Assembly (NCBI RefSeq): GCF_013297935.1
Contig: NZ_JAAFIX010000003.1
Span: 62,001 to 126,000 of the forward strand
Length of the DNA stretch: 64,000 bases
DNA from: Rhodoferax sp.
GTDB lineage: Bacteria; Pseudomonadota; Gammaproteobacteria; Burkholderiales; Burkholderiaceae_C
Direction of reading: 5' to 3'
Below are positions 1-8,666 of this stretch, in pieces. Position 1 is the first letter of the stretch. Each line of letters begins with the position of its first letter. A program made the translations under genes and the position numbers. Under the pieces are notes generated by a model that saw only the letters and a program-made list of their open reading frames with translations, did no database searches and was not told the DNA's origin.

Positions 1-182
1 GCATGCGCTTTGTGGGCCAACAGGCGGTGCAATTGCATGGTGGTATCGGGGTGACGGACGAATACATCGTCAGCCACTATTTCCGCAAGCTCACAGAGCT
101 CGAAATGACCTTCGGTGACAGCCTGCACCACCTGGCCGAAGTGTCGGCCCGCATGCAGGACACGGCCGGCGTGTTCGCCTGA
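1..182 (+). CDS. Acyl-CoA dehydrogenase, C-terminal fragment
   Basis: Only the last 59 or so residues are inside the window; the reading frame enters at base 3 and ends with TGA at 180-182. The segment reads 'QLHGGIGVTDEYIVSHYFRKL', which matches the C-terminal helical domain of FAD-dependent acyl-CoA dehydrogenases, where the 'HGGxGxT' turn contacts the neighbouring subunit's FAD and the following helices close the tetramer. The family oxidises acyl-CoA to enoyl-CoA. Substrate chain length cannot be judged from this fragment. Gene is 5' truncated by the window edge, not broken. Confidence 0.8.
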   Translation, partial: MRFVGQQAVQLHGGIGVTDEYIVSHYFRKLTELEMTFGDSLHHLAEVSARMQDTAGVFA

Positions 183-320
183 TCGCCTGCTGCAGGTAGC
201 GCAACCGAGTACGCAAGCACCGGCCATTTCCGCTGCTTGCGCCCGGGTTTTGTGTGTAGGATGTTCGGCACCCATGACACACGTTTTTTCACTCCGCTGA
301 GCGACCGAAGACCCGGCACC

Positions 321-2660
321 ATGCGCAGGCAAGTTCCCTCCTCTGTGACCGGCATCCGGGCCAACCTGAAAAGCCTGTACTCGGCCCCTACCCCGCAGGC
401 CGCCAGGCTGCGAGCCAGCCACTTGAGCACGGTGGTCCGGCTGACCCCGGAGATGATGCTGGCCAACATCGGTGCCGCTGGCCTGGTGCTCTGGATCTAT
501 GCCCCCGAGGTGCCCTGGCATTTGCTGCTGTGGTTCGCCACCTTGTTGGGGGTGTGCTTTTTTGCACTGCGCAGCTGGCGGGCCACCTTGGGCCGTCGTA
601 TTACCTCGGCCCCACCATCTGCCGCACACCGCTCGACCTTGCACGCCTCAGTACTGAGTGCGGTGTGGTCTTACATCACGGTTGTCTGCTTCCCGCAGGC
701 CACCAGCGACCAGCAATTGGTCATGGCCGTGCTGCTGACCGGCATGATTGGTGTCGGTGGCTTTGTGCTCTACCCCATGCCTCTGGCGAGCTTGGCCTAT
801 GTCGCCATATTCAGCGGGAGTGCCCTCTACGCTCTTTGGCAAGGTGGAGAACCGGCCTTCGCCGGTGTGGCCGGCTTGTTGCTGGTGTATTCGCCCTTGG
901 TCGTGCTGGGCTCCTTAACCGCCTGGCACCAGTCCACGGCACTGTTTGATGCCCAATCCCGCTCCTTGCAGCAGGAGCAAATGGTGTCTGTGCTGCTCTC
1001 AGATTTCGAACAAAACGCAGGCGACGCGCTGTGGGAGAGCAACCAGTTGGGGCAACTGGTTCACCTTTCGCCCAAGTTACATGCCTTGTTCAATTTGCCG
1101 CAAGACGCGCATGAGTCCCACATCCTGACCGTTTTGCAGGAACAGGGCACCATAGGCGCCCAACACCTCGCCAGAGCTTTGGCCCAGGTCCAGCCCTTCA
1201 AGGACTTGCGCCTGACCTTGTTAGCAGGCACCGGAGAGCGGCATTTAACGATCAACGGCAAGCCGCTCCTGGATGAAAACGGCGGGTTTTCCGGCTGGCG
1301 TGGCGTGGTGTCCGACGTCACGAACGAGGTCAACACCTCCCAGCAACTTGAAAAGCAGGCGCACACCGACTCTCTGACGGGGCTGACCAACCGCTTCTGG
1401 CTGCGTGCCTCGCTGGAGCAGATGCTGGCCCGCCAGCAAGCCCTGGCCCTGATGGCCATAGACCTGGACCGCTTTAAGGCGGTGAACGACCAGCATGGCC
1501 ACAGCACCGGCGACGAAGTGTTGCAGCAAATTGCGCAGCGCCTCTCCGGCTACCTGGCCGTGCAAGGCATGGTGGCGCGGCTGGGAGGGGACGAATTCGC
1601 AGTGGTTTTATCAACGCCTGAGGGAATCGAAGACGCGCTGTCCATCGCGCGCCGGATCGTACACCTGCTGCACGAGCCCTTGCACTTGCAGGGGCGCCGG
1701 CTCAGCGTAGGGGGCAGTGTGGGCCTGACTATCAGCACCGGCAACGCCCACACCCTGGACGAGCTGATGGTGCAAGCCGACATCGCGCTGTACGCGGCCA
1801 AGGACGCCGGTCGCGGGCAATGTGTGGCGTACACCCCGGAGTTAGGCGCCATGAATCAGCGCCGCGCCCAGATTGAAGAGGGTCTGCGCCACGCCATGCA
1901 CCGCAAGGAGCTGCAGCTCTACTGGCAGCCCAAAGTGGACCTCCAGAGCTGGAAAATTGTGGGCGCGGAAACACTGATGCGCTGGCAACACCCTACGCTG
2001 GGTTGGATCAGCCCCGGTGAGTTCATCCCGATCGCCGAGCAAAGCGGCATGATCACCGCCTTGGGCAGCTGGGCGCTGCTGGAAGCCTGCCGGCTGCATG
2101 CCAGTGCGCTGGCGGGGCTCAAAGTGTCGGTGAACGTGTCTTCCATGCAATTACGGGACGAGGGCTTTGTCACCCTTTTGCAGGAGGCACTGGCAGAGTT
2201 TCAAGTGCAACCCGGCCAAATGGAGCTGGAGTTGACCGAATCTATCTTTCTGGACCACGCTGACTCGGCCATCGCCATGTTGCACCGGATTAAAAACACC
2301 GGGGTCAGGCTGGCTATGGACGACTTCGGTACCGGCTACTCGTCCCTCTCTTACCTGCGCAGCTTTCCCTTTGACACACTGAAAATCGACCGTGGGTTTG
2401 TGATCGAGCTGGTTGAAAAAAAAGACGCGGAAGCCGTGGTCCGTATGATCGTCGGTTTGGCACAGACCTTGGGCATGCGCACGGTGTGCGAAGGCGTGGA
2501 GACCGAGGCGCAACTCAGCGCCATACGCCGCGCCGGTTGCGATGAGGTGCAGGGCTATCTGGTAGCCAAGCCCATGCCGCTGCCGGAGTTTCTGGTGTTC
2601 CGGGAGCAGTGGAACCGGAGCCCGGCTAGACCCAACCTGCCTCCAGCAGTTCCCGCTTGA
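321..2660 (+). CDS. Membrane-anchored GGDEF/EAL c-di-GMP protein
   Basis: Predicted dual-domain c-di-GMP enzyme of 779 residues. The N-terminal ~220 residues hold several hydrophobic segments (a MASE-like membrane sensor), followed by a PAS-like stretch, a GGDEF domain with an intact G-G-D-E-F motif at residues 422-426, and an EAL domain. The EAL signature reads E-T-L at about 550-552, keeping the metal-binding Glu, and 'DDFGTGYSSL' and 'LKIDRGFV' are present, so both cyclase and phosphodiesterase activities are possible. ATG 321 is preferred; in-frame TTG 237 and ATG 261 would add a non-hydrophobic leader without a convincing ribosome site. The 3' end overlaps the convergent permease gene by 35 bp. 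Confidence 0.88.
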   Translation: MRRQVPSSVTGIRANLKSLYSAPTPQAARLRASHLSTVVRLTPEMMLANIGAAGLVLWIYAPEVPWHLLLWFATLLGVCFFALRSWRATLGRRITSAPPSAAHRSTLHASVLSAVWSYITVVCFPQATSDQQLVMAVLLTGMIGVGGFVLYPMPLASLAYVAIFSGSALYALWQGGEPAFAGVAGLLLVYSPLVVLGSLTAWHQSTALFDAQSRSLQQEQMVSVLLSDFEQNAGDALWESNQLGQLVHLSPKLHALFNLPQDAHESHILTVLQEQGTIGAQHLARALAQVQPFKDLRLTLLAGTGERHLTINGKPLLDENGGFSGWRGVVSDVTNEVNTSQQLEKQAHTDSLTGLTNRFWLRASLEQMLARQQALALMAIDLDRFKAVNDQHGHSTGDEVLQQIAQRLSGYLAVQGMVARLGGDEFAVVLSTPEGIEDALSIARRIVHLLHEPLHLQGRRLSVGGSVGLTISTGNAHTLDELMVQADIALYAAKDAGRGQCVAYTPELGAMNQRRAQIEEGLRHAMHRKELQLYWQPKVDLQSWKIVGAETLMRWQHPTLGWISPGEFIPIAEQSGMITALGSWALLEACRLHASALAGLKVSVNVSSMQLRDEGFVTLLQEALAEFQVQPGQMELELTESIFLDHADSAIAMLHRIKNTGVRLAMDDFGTGYSSLSYLRSFPFDTLKIDRGFVIELVEKKDAEAVVRMIVGLAQTLGMRTVCEGVETEAQLSAIRRAGCDEVQGYLVAKPMPLPEFLVFREQWNRSPARPNLPPAVPA

Positions 2661-3654
2661 TATAGGCGTACAGCAGGGGGGCGGCCACCAGCCCGGCCAC
2701 CCCGAAGATGGCCTCGCCCACAAACATCACGGTCAGCAGCTCCCAAGCGGTAGTTCCGGTGCGCTTGCCCACCACTTTGGCGTTGATCACATACTCGAAC
2801 TTGTGGATGGCGATGAGGAACATCAGGCAGGCCAGGCCCACCATGGGCGCCACCGACATGCCGGCGAGCGTGAGCACGCCGTTGCACAGCAGGTTTCCCA
2901 CGATGGGGATGAGGCCAGCAAAGAAGGTGAGAGCCACCAGCATGCCCGAGTACGGCACCACCACGTCAAACAAGGGCAAGGCGCCGAACAGGAACAAGGC
3001 AGTGCAGACGGCGTTGAAGGTGGCGATCCAGAACTGCGCCACCACAATCTGGCGAAACGCTCCGATGAAATGCCGCGCCCGGGTGCGCGCCGCCGCCCGC
3101 AGCGGTGCCGGGTTGGCAACGCCCGGGGTTCCCACGATCAAGGCACCGATGACCAGCCCCACATAGGCCAGCAGCAAACCCTGCAGACCGGCCGAGCCGA
3201 AGCCGGTTATCGCCCGGGCCTGGCTTTGCAGGTAGGCCGCCAACCATGCCTGTGCGGCGACGAGGCCGTCCGGCAAATGGGCCGCCAGGTCGGGCGGGAG
3301 TTTTTGCCGTATTTCCAGCACGGTGCCGGCCAGGTGGTGCAGCAGCGCTGCATATTGGCCACTCGCACCGATCACCATGCCTTTGGCGTTGGAAAGCACG
3401 ACTGCGAACAGCAGCAAGGGCACCACAATCACCCACGCCGCCGCGGCAAACGGGCCGGGCCGCCAACGCCCCAAACGGCGGCTGGTGCTCAGCGCATGGG
3501 CCACCATGAAACCGAGGCAGACTGCCAACAGCCCGGGCAACATGCCATAGACCAGCACAGTCAAACAAATCAGGCCGACCAGCACATAGGAGCTGGCAGC
3601 CACGTAGCGGAACGGTGCGGCCACGGGGCCGGAAGGAGAGGGTTTGGAGCTCAT
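2626..3654 (-). CDS. AI-2E family (PerM-like) membrane permease
   Basis: Polytopic inner-membrane protein of 342 residues. Hydrophobic segments are paired at the N-terminus, then a soluble middle part, then a cluster of C-terminal helices; the ending 'GLVAAPLLYAYIKREL' is typical of the AI-2 exporter/PerM family. Members have been linked to autoinducer-2 export or Na+/H+ exchange, so the substrate is not predictable. ATG 3654 (protein starts M-S-S-K-P) is preferred to an upstream frame extension because the extra 32 residues are polar and low-complexity. Its 3' end lies inside the convergent GGDEF/EAL gene. Confidence 0.82.
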   Translation of the reverse strand: MSSKPSPSGPVAAPFRYVAASSYVLVGLICLTVLVYGMLPGLLAVCLGFMVAHALSTSRRLGRWRPGPFAAAAWVIVVPLLLFAVVLSNAKGMVIGASGQYAALLHHLAGTVLEIRQKLPPDLAAHLPDGLVAAQAWLAAYLQSQARAITGFGSAGLQGLLLAYVGLVIGALIVGTPGVANPAPLRAAARTRARHFIGAFRQIVVAQFWIATFNAVCTALFLFGALPLFDVVVPYSGMLVALTFFAGLIPIVGNLLCNGVLTLAGMSVAPMVGLACLMFLIAIHKFEYVINAKVVGKRTGTTAWELLTVMFVGEAIFGVAGLVAAPLLYAYIKRELLEAGWV

Positions 3655-3806
3655 GAGTGCCGCGATGGTATCAACAGCGCCGCGCTCCCCGCGAATCCCC
3701 AAGGTCTGCGGGGATGTCCCCGGCCACCACCGCCTATTGCGCCACGTCAAGACTGGTGTCAGCTTCAGTGCCTAGACTGTGGAAAAACCAAACCGCAGGA
3801 GACACC

Positions 3807-4733
3807 ATGCTGCCCGCCTATATTTCCCACCCGGACTGCGCCCGCCATGAAATGGGGCCGGACCACCCCGAATGCCCCGAGCGTCTGGGCGCGATCCAGG
3901 ACATGTTGCTGCTGCGCGGCCTGCTCGACTACATGAACACCTACGACGCGCCGCTGGCCACCACCGCCCAGCTGGGTCGGGCCCACGCCTCGAACTATGT
4001 GAGTGAGCTGATGGACGCCTCCCCCGCCGCGGGCTACCGCAAGGTGGACCCCGACACCGACATGAACCCTTTCACTGTGCGCGCTGCGCTGCGCGCGGCA
4101 GGCGCCGCCGTGCAAGCGACCGACCTGGTGCTCGGTGGGAAGGTACCGAGCGCTTTTTGCAATGTGCGCCCGCCGGGGCACCACGCAGAGCGCTCTGCCG
4201 CCATGGGGTTTTGCTTCTTCAACAACGTGGCGGTCGGCATCCGCCACGCCTTGGATGTGCATGGCCTGACGCGGGTGGCGCTGATTGACTTTGATGTTCA
4301 CCACGGCAACGGGAGCGAAGACATCTTCCGGGGCGACGAACGGGTATTGATGTGCTCCATCTTCGAGCAAGGCCTCTACCCCTTCAATGGCGACAAGGCC
4401 ACGGGGCCGAATATGTGCAATGTCGGCTTGCCCGCACGATCGGGCAGCGATGCGTTCCGGAACGCGGTGTCCACCCGCTGGATCCCTGCGCTCGATGCGT
4501 TTGCGCCCCAGCTCATCTATATCTCGGCCGGATTTGATGCCCACCGCGAAGACGACATGGGCAACCTGGGCCTGGTGGATGCCGACTACGCCTGGGTGAC
4601 CAAACAGCTGATGGACGTGGCGCAGCGGCATTGCCAGGGGCGCATCATCTCGTGCCTAGAGGGCGGCTATGTGCTCAACCCCCTGGCCCGCAGCGTGGCC
4701 GAACACGTCAAAGTGTTGATTGGCGCAGACTGA
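3807..4733 (+). CDS. Histone-deacetylase-like (AcuC/HDAC family) amidohydrolase
   Basis: Zinc-dependent deacetylase of the arginase/HDAC fold, 308 residues. Visible family motifs are 'HPECPERL' near the N-terminus, 'RPPGHHAE' (the catalytic His pair), 'DFDVHHGNG' with zinc ligands D163 and H165, 'SAGFDAH' with the third ligand D244, and the final 'EGGY' carrying the transition-state Tyr. Bacterial members remove acetyl groups from protein lysines, polyamines or small acetylated amides. ATG 3807 follows a 'CAGGAGA' ribosome site, which rules out the upstream extension. Only 17 bases separate it from a Pat-type protein acetyltransferase on the same strand, so a role in protein lysine deacetylation is a reasonable inference; acetylpolyamine is the main alternative. 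Confidence 0.9.
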   Translation: MLPAYISHPDCARHEMGPDHPECPERLGAIQDMLLLRGLLDYMNTYDAPLATTAQLGRAHASNYVSELMDASPAAGYRKVDPDTDMNPFTVRAALRAAGAAVQATDLVLGGKVPSAFCNVRPPGHHAERSAAMGFCFFNNVAVGIRHALDVHGLTRVALIDFDVHHGNGSEDIFRGDERVLMCSIFEQGLYPFNGDKATGPNMCNVGLPARSGSDAFRNAVSTRWIPALDAFAPQLIYISAGFDAHREDDMGNLGLVDADYAWVTKQLMDVAQRHCQGRIISCLEGGYVLNPLARSVAEHVKVLIGAD

Positions 4734-4750
4734 ATCCACCGGAAACTCTC

Positions 4751-7441
4751 ATGGAAAAGCACTACCTCACCCCCCTTTTTGCTCCGCAATCGATCATCGT
4801 GTTTGCAGGGTGTAGCGAGTCGCCGGACACCATGACCCACCAGGCCCGCACGCTGGTGGCTTCGCTCAAGAGTCAGGAATTTGCCGGCACCCTGCGTTTC
4901 CTCGATATCCATGCCACCGGCACCCTGGCCGACCTCGCGCAGGCCCGGGCCGATCTGGCCATCATCGCCCTGCCACCGCACGACGTGAGCGCCGCCCTGG
5001 AGATTGCAGGCCGCATCGCCTGCCGGGCCGCTCTGGTGGTGTCGAGCGGTATCAGCGCCGAGCAAGCCGCGGCACTGGCCAAAATTGCCCAACGCGAAGG
5101 CGTGTTGCTGCTGGGCCCGAACTGCCTGGGCGTGCAGCGCCCGGCTTTGCAGCTCAATGCCAGCGCTGCCGGCCCGCTGGCCCAACGCGGCCCCCTAGCG
5201 CTGGTGTCCCAGTCCGGGGCACTCACGGCCTCCATGCTCGACTGGGCCGCCAACAATGCGGTGGGCTTCTCCAGCGTGGTGTCTTTGGGGCCGCACACCA
5301 GCATAGACATTGCCCATGTGCTCGACTTTCTGGCCAACGACGCGCAGACCCAGAGCATCGTGGTGTACCTGGAGGGCATTTCCGATGCCCGCCGCTTCAT
5401 GAGCGCCCTGCGCATGGCGGCCAACGCCAAGCCTGTGGTGGTGCTCAAGGCGGGCCGCCGCCCGGCCGGCAACGAAGCCGCCCAAACCCACAGCGGCGCC
5501 ATTGTGGGCAGCGACGAGGTGTTCGACGCCGCCCTGCGCCGTGCCGGCGCGGTGCGGGTGCGCTCATTTGTAGAGCTTTTTTCTGCCGCCAAGTGCCTGG
5601 CCTCGCGCTACCGGCCGGTGGGCAAACGGCTGGCCATTGTGACCAACGGTGGCGGACCCGGGGTCCTGGCTGCCGACTGGATCAACGAGCTGCAGCTGCA
5701 ACTCGGCCGCTTGTCTACCGAGAGCGCCGCCGCACTCAAGCCCCGCTTGCCCGAGCTGGCCTCGCTCACCGACTTGCTGGACCTGTCGGAAGAAGCCGAT
5801 GCCAGCCACTTCACCGCGGCACTCGAAGCAGCCGGCAAAGACCGTGGGGTCGATGGCGTGCTGGCCATTTACTCGCCCAAAGCCGGGCACGACTCCTCAG
5901 CGGTGGCCCAAGCGCTCGCCGAGGTCAAGAAAACCATCGGCAAGCCCCTGCTCTCGTGCTGGATGGGCGACAGCACCGTCAACGCTGCGCGCGGCATTCT
6001 GAAGGCGGCCGAAATTCCGAGTTTTCGCACTCCCGAGGCCGCCGTGGGCGCTTTCGGCAACATCGCGTCCTTCTACCAAAACCAGCTGCTTTTGCAGCAG
6101 ACTCCACCACCGCTGTCTACGCTGGCCAAACCCGACATCGAGGGCGCGCGGCTGGTAATAGAGAGTGTGCTGGCCGAGCGGCGCAAGGTGCTCACCGAGA
6201 TGGAGTCCAAGACCCTGCTCTCGGCCTTTCATATTCCGGTCACCCGCACCATCTTGGCCCGCAGCGCCAATGAGGCCATGATGATTGCCACGCAGCTGGG
6301 CTTTCCGGCTGTGCTCAAAATCGACTCGCCCGACATCAGCCACAAGTCAGACGTGGGCGGCGTGGCGCTCAACATCATGAACGCCACCGGCGTGCGCGAC
6401 ACCTACAACGACATGGTGCAGACCGTAAAGCGCCTGCGGCCCGATGCGCGCATCAACGGTGTCACGGTGCAAAGCATGGTGCGCTCGCGCCATGGCCGCG
6501 AGATCTATATCGGGCTGGTCACCGACGACCCGTTCGGCCCGGTGATTGCCTTCGGCGCGGGCGGCACCATGATCGAGCTGATCAACGACCGCGCCATGGA
6601 GCTGCCCCCGCTCAACCAGTTTCTGGCCCGCCGCCTCATTGAGCGCTCCCGCGTGGCAGAAACCCTGGGCGAATGGCGCGGCAGTGCCCCGGCCAATATC
6701 GACCTGCTGGAGCAGATATTGCTGCGCATCTCGGAAATGGTGTGCGAGCTACCCCAGCTGCGCGAGATGGACATCAACCCCATCATCGTGGACGAACACG
6801 GCGCGTTGGCAGTCGATGCCCGCATCGTCATCGACCATGCGCCGCAAGGCGTGAGCAGCCGGGTGCACAACTACAACCACCTCTCCATCCTGCCTTACCC
6901 CGCCCAATACGAGCAGCTCTGGCCCATGCGCGGCGGTGGCGAATACACCGTACGCCCCGTGCAACCCGACGACGCGCAGATGCTGCAGGACCTGGTGCAG
7001 GGCCTTTCCAAAGAGAGCCGCTATTTCCGCTTTGTGTCGAGCATGCACGAGCTGCCGCCCTCCATGCTGGCCCGCTTCACGCTGATTGATTACGACCGCG
7101 AGATGGCGCTGGTCGCCGTCCACAAAACCCGCACCGCGGGAGAGGACGGTGAGATGCTGGAGACCGAACGCATCATCGGCGTGTCGCGCTACGTGACCAA
7201 CCCCGACAAGTCGAGCTGCGAGTTCTCGCTGGTGGTGGCGGACGACTTTGCCGGCAAGGGCTTAGGTTCACGGCTCATGCTGTCCATCATGGATGTGGCG
7301 CGCGACAAAGGTCTGAGCGAGATTGAAGGCCTGGTGCTCACCCACAACCCCGGCATGCTCAAGCTCATGCGCAGCTTAGGGTTCAAAGTCAAAACCTTTG
7401 AGGAAGACGCCGACTTCAAACTCGTGAGCCACCCGCTGTAG
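4751..7441 (+). CDS. Pat/PatZ-like acyl-CoA ligase-GNAT acetyltransferase
   Basis: Protein of 896 residues with the layout of protein lysine acetyltransferase Pat (YfiQ/PatZ): a CoA-binding Rossmann domain (about 1-130), succinyl-CoA-ligase-like domains (about 150-460), an ATP-grasp domain (about 480-690) and a C-terminal GNAT domain (about 730-896, with 'GKGLGSRLM' as the acetyl-CoA loop). The family acetylates acetyl-CoA synthetase and other enzymes; the ligase half senses acetyl-CoA or is vestigial. 'QTHSGA' keeps a His at the position used for phospho-transfer in ADP-forming acetyl-CoA synthetases, so residual ligase activity cannot be excluded. ATG 4751 with 'GGAAA' upstream is the natural start. 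Co-transcription with the deacetylase gene just upstream is likely. Confidence 0.9.
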   Translation: MEKHYLTPLFAPQSIIVFAGCSESPDTMTHQARTLVASLKSQEFAGTLRFLDIHATGTLADLAQARADLAIIALPPHDVSAALEIAGRIACRAALVVSSGISAEQAAALAKIAQREGVLLLGPNCLGVQRPALQLNASAAGPLAQRGPLALVSQSGALTASMLDWAANNAVGFSSVVSLGPHTSIDIAHVLDFLANDAQTQSIVVYLEGISDARRFMSALRMAANAKPVVVLKAGRRPAGNEAAQTHSGAIVGSDEVFDAALRRAGAVRVRSFVELFSAAKCLASRYRPVGKRLAIVTNGGGPGVLAADWINELQLQLGRLSTESAAALKPRLPELASLTDLLDLSEEADASHFTAALEAAGKDRGVDGVLAIYSPKAGHDSSAVAQALAEVKKTIGKPLLSCWMGDSTVNAARGILKAAEIPSFRTPEAAVGAFGNIASFYQNQLLLQQTPPPLSTLAKPDIEGARLVIESVLAERRKVLTEMESKTLLSAFHIPVTRTILARSANEAMMIATQLGFPAVLKIDSPDISHKSDVGGVALNIMNATGVRDTYNDMVQTVKRLRPDARINGVTVQSMVRSRHGREIYIGLVTDDPFGPVIAFGAGGTMIELINDRAMELPPLNQFLARRLIERSRVAETLGEWRGSAPANIDLLEQILLRISEMVCELPQLREMDINPIIVDEHGALAVDARIVIDHAPQGVSSRVHNYNHLSILPYPAQYEQLWPMRGGGEYTVRPVQPDDAQMLQDLVQGLSKESRYFRFVSSMHELPPSMLARFTLIDYDREMALVAVHKTRTAGEDGEMLETERIIGVSRYVTNPDKSSCEFSLVVADDFAGKGLGSRLMLSIMDVARDKGLSEIEGLVLTHNPGMLKLMRSLGFKVKTFEEDADFKLVSHPL

Positions 7442-7446
7442 CCACC

Positions 7447-7516
7447 GCTATTTTTAAGCCTTTTAGGCCTCCCGCCCTTGCCCCAATTGCGCGAGTAGCT
7501 ACACTTTTAGTAGCAA
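7447..7516 (-). repeat. Dispersed comamonad repeat, copy 1
   Basis: Read on the minus strand it has the shared pattern of this window: 'GCTACTAAAAGTGTAGCT', then a 'CGCGCAAT' core, then a GGC-rich tail and 'GGCTTAAAAA'. It fills the space after Pat and runs into the 3' end of the methylglyoxal synthase gene, supplying its stop codon and last residues. Confidence 0.75.
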
Positions 7517-7921
7517 CTGAGCCAGCAGCAAGCGGGCGCTGGACAGGTTGGTGGCGCACGGCACATCGTGCACATCGCAGGCCCGCACCAGCGCGTTGAT
7601 GTCGGGCTCGTGCGGCTGGGGTGTCATGGGGTCGCGCAGGAAGATGACCGCATCCACCTCGCCCACGGCTAAGCGGGCACCTATTTGCAGGTCGCCGCCC
7701 CACGGGCCGCTGAGCATGCGCTCCACGGTCAGTCCGACTTCATCGACCAAGCGGCCGCCGGTGGTGCCGGTCGCCATCAGGGTGCAAGTTTTCAGGTAAG
7801 GGGCGAACTCTTGGGCGAGTGCCACCATGGTGTCCTTTTTACGGTCGTGCGCAATCAGGGCGATGCGCGGGCGCTCAGAAGGAGTGCGGGTGGCGGGTCG
7901 TTGGGCTGGGCTGGTACTCAT
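7499..7921 (-). CDS. mgsA: Methylglyoxal synthase
   Basis: Converts dihydroxyacetone phosphate to methylglyoxal and phosphate, a bypass relieving sugar-phosphate stress. The 140-residue protein matches the family's usual length. 'ALIAHDRKK' holds the phosphate-binding His/Lys region, 'TGTTGGRL' the phosphate loop, '[11 protein letters not shown]' the catalytic Asp, and '[15 protein letters not shown]' the C-terminal signature. The first 20 residues are a low-complexity extension. ATG 7921 is used. The stop codon and last residues fall inside a dispersed repeat, suggesting the natural end was trimmed or replaced by the repeat. Confidence 0.95.
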   Translation of the reverse strand: MSTSPAQRPATRTPSERPRIALIAHDRKKDTMVALAQEFAPYLKTCTLMATGTTGGRLVDEVGLTVERMLSGPWGGDLQIGARLAVGEVDAVIFLRDPMTPQPHEPDINALVRACDVHDVPCATNLSSARLLLAQLLLKV

Positions 7922-7930
7922 GCCCGCATG

Positions 7931-8488
7931 CTAAAGCACCAGGCGGGACGATGCCGGCACATGCGCCATCAAAAACTCCATCTGGTCCGCCAAAATCCGG
8001 CGGTTGCGCAAAATAAAGTCTTCCCACAGGCTGGGCACATAAGGGGTGTAGAGCAGCGGCATGTGGGCCTGCTCGGGGGTGCGGTGGCTCTTGCGGTGGT
8101 TGCAGGGCTTGCAGGCTGTGACCACGTTCATCCAGGTGTCAATCCCGTGCTGGGCAAAGGGAATGATGTGCTCGCGGGTTAGGTCGGCTTCATGAAAATG
8201 CCCGCCGCAGTAGGCGCACACGTTGCGGTCGCGGATAAACAGCTTGGCATTGGTCAGGCCGGGGCGCTGGTTAAAGGGGTTGATGCGGGGTACCCCACGG
8301 GTGCCGATGATGCTGTTCACCCGGATGATGGACTGTTGCCCGGTAGCGGCGTTGTGGCCGCCACGAAACACAGCCACCTCGCCGCCGGACTCCCAGCGCA
8401 CCTCGCCAGCCGCGTAATGAATCACCGCTTGCTCCAGCGATATCCAGGATTGGGGCAGCCCTTGGGCCGACAACTTCAAGACTTTCAC
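7931..8488 (-). CDS. HNH endonuclease family protein
   Basis: Protein of 185 residues with a clear HNH module: 'RDRNVCAYCGGHF', then 'DLTREHIIPFAQHG', then 'NVVTACKPCNHRKSHRTPEQ'. The two C-x2-C pairs bind a structural zinc and the His in 'REHIIP' is the catalytic general base. It begins with GTG (8488). The long N-terminal part resembles widespread chromosomal HNH proteins rather than restriction or homing enzymes, and no methylase or defence partner is adjacent. It lies 9 bases upstream of mgsA on the same strand and may share its transcript. Cellular role unknown. Confidence 0.85.
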   Translation of the reverse strand: MKVLKLSAQGLPQSWISLEQAVIHYAAGEVRWESGGEVAVFRGGHNAATGQQSIIRVNSIIGTRGVPRINPFNQRPGLTNAKLFIRDRNVCAYCGGHFHEADLTREHIIPFAQHGIDTWMNVVTACKPCNHRKSHRTPEQAHMPLLYTPYVPSLWEDFILRNRRILADQMEFLMAHVPASSRLVL

Positions 8489-8666
8489 GCAACGCCTCCA
8501 TCAACGGTTCAAACAACCACCAACACAAGTCTGCAAAGGTCTGCAAGTGCGCGCCAAACCGGAGGTCCGGGCCCTGCTCGGTCACAATATACCGTGTTTC
8601 CATGACAAATTGGCTTCAGGCGCCGATGCGATGTGCGCAGCCTGCTATCAAAAAGATAACAACTCC

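Noticed and set aside
7931..8488. HNH nuclease as part of a restriction or defence system
   Set aside because: No methylase, ATPase or other defence gene adjoins, and the protein resembles common chromosomal HNH proteins.
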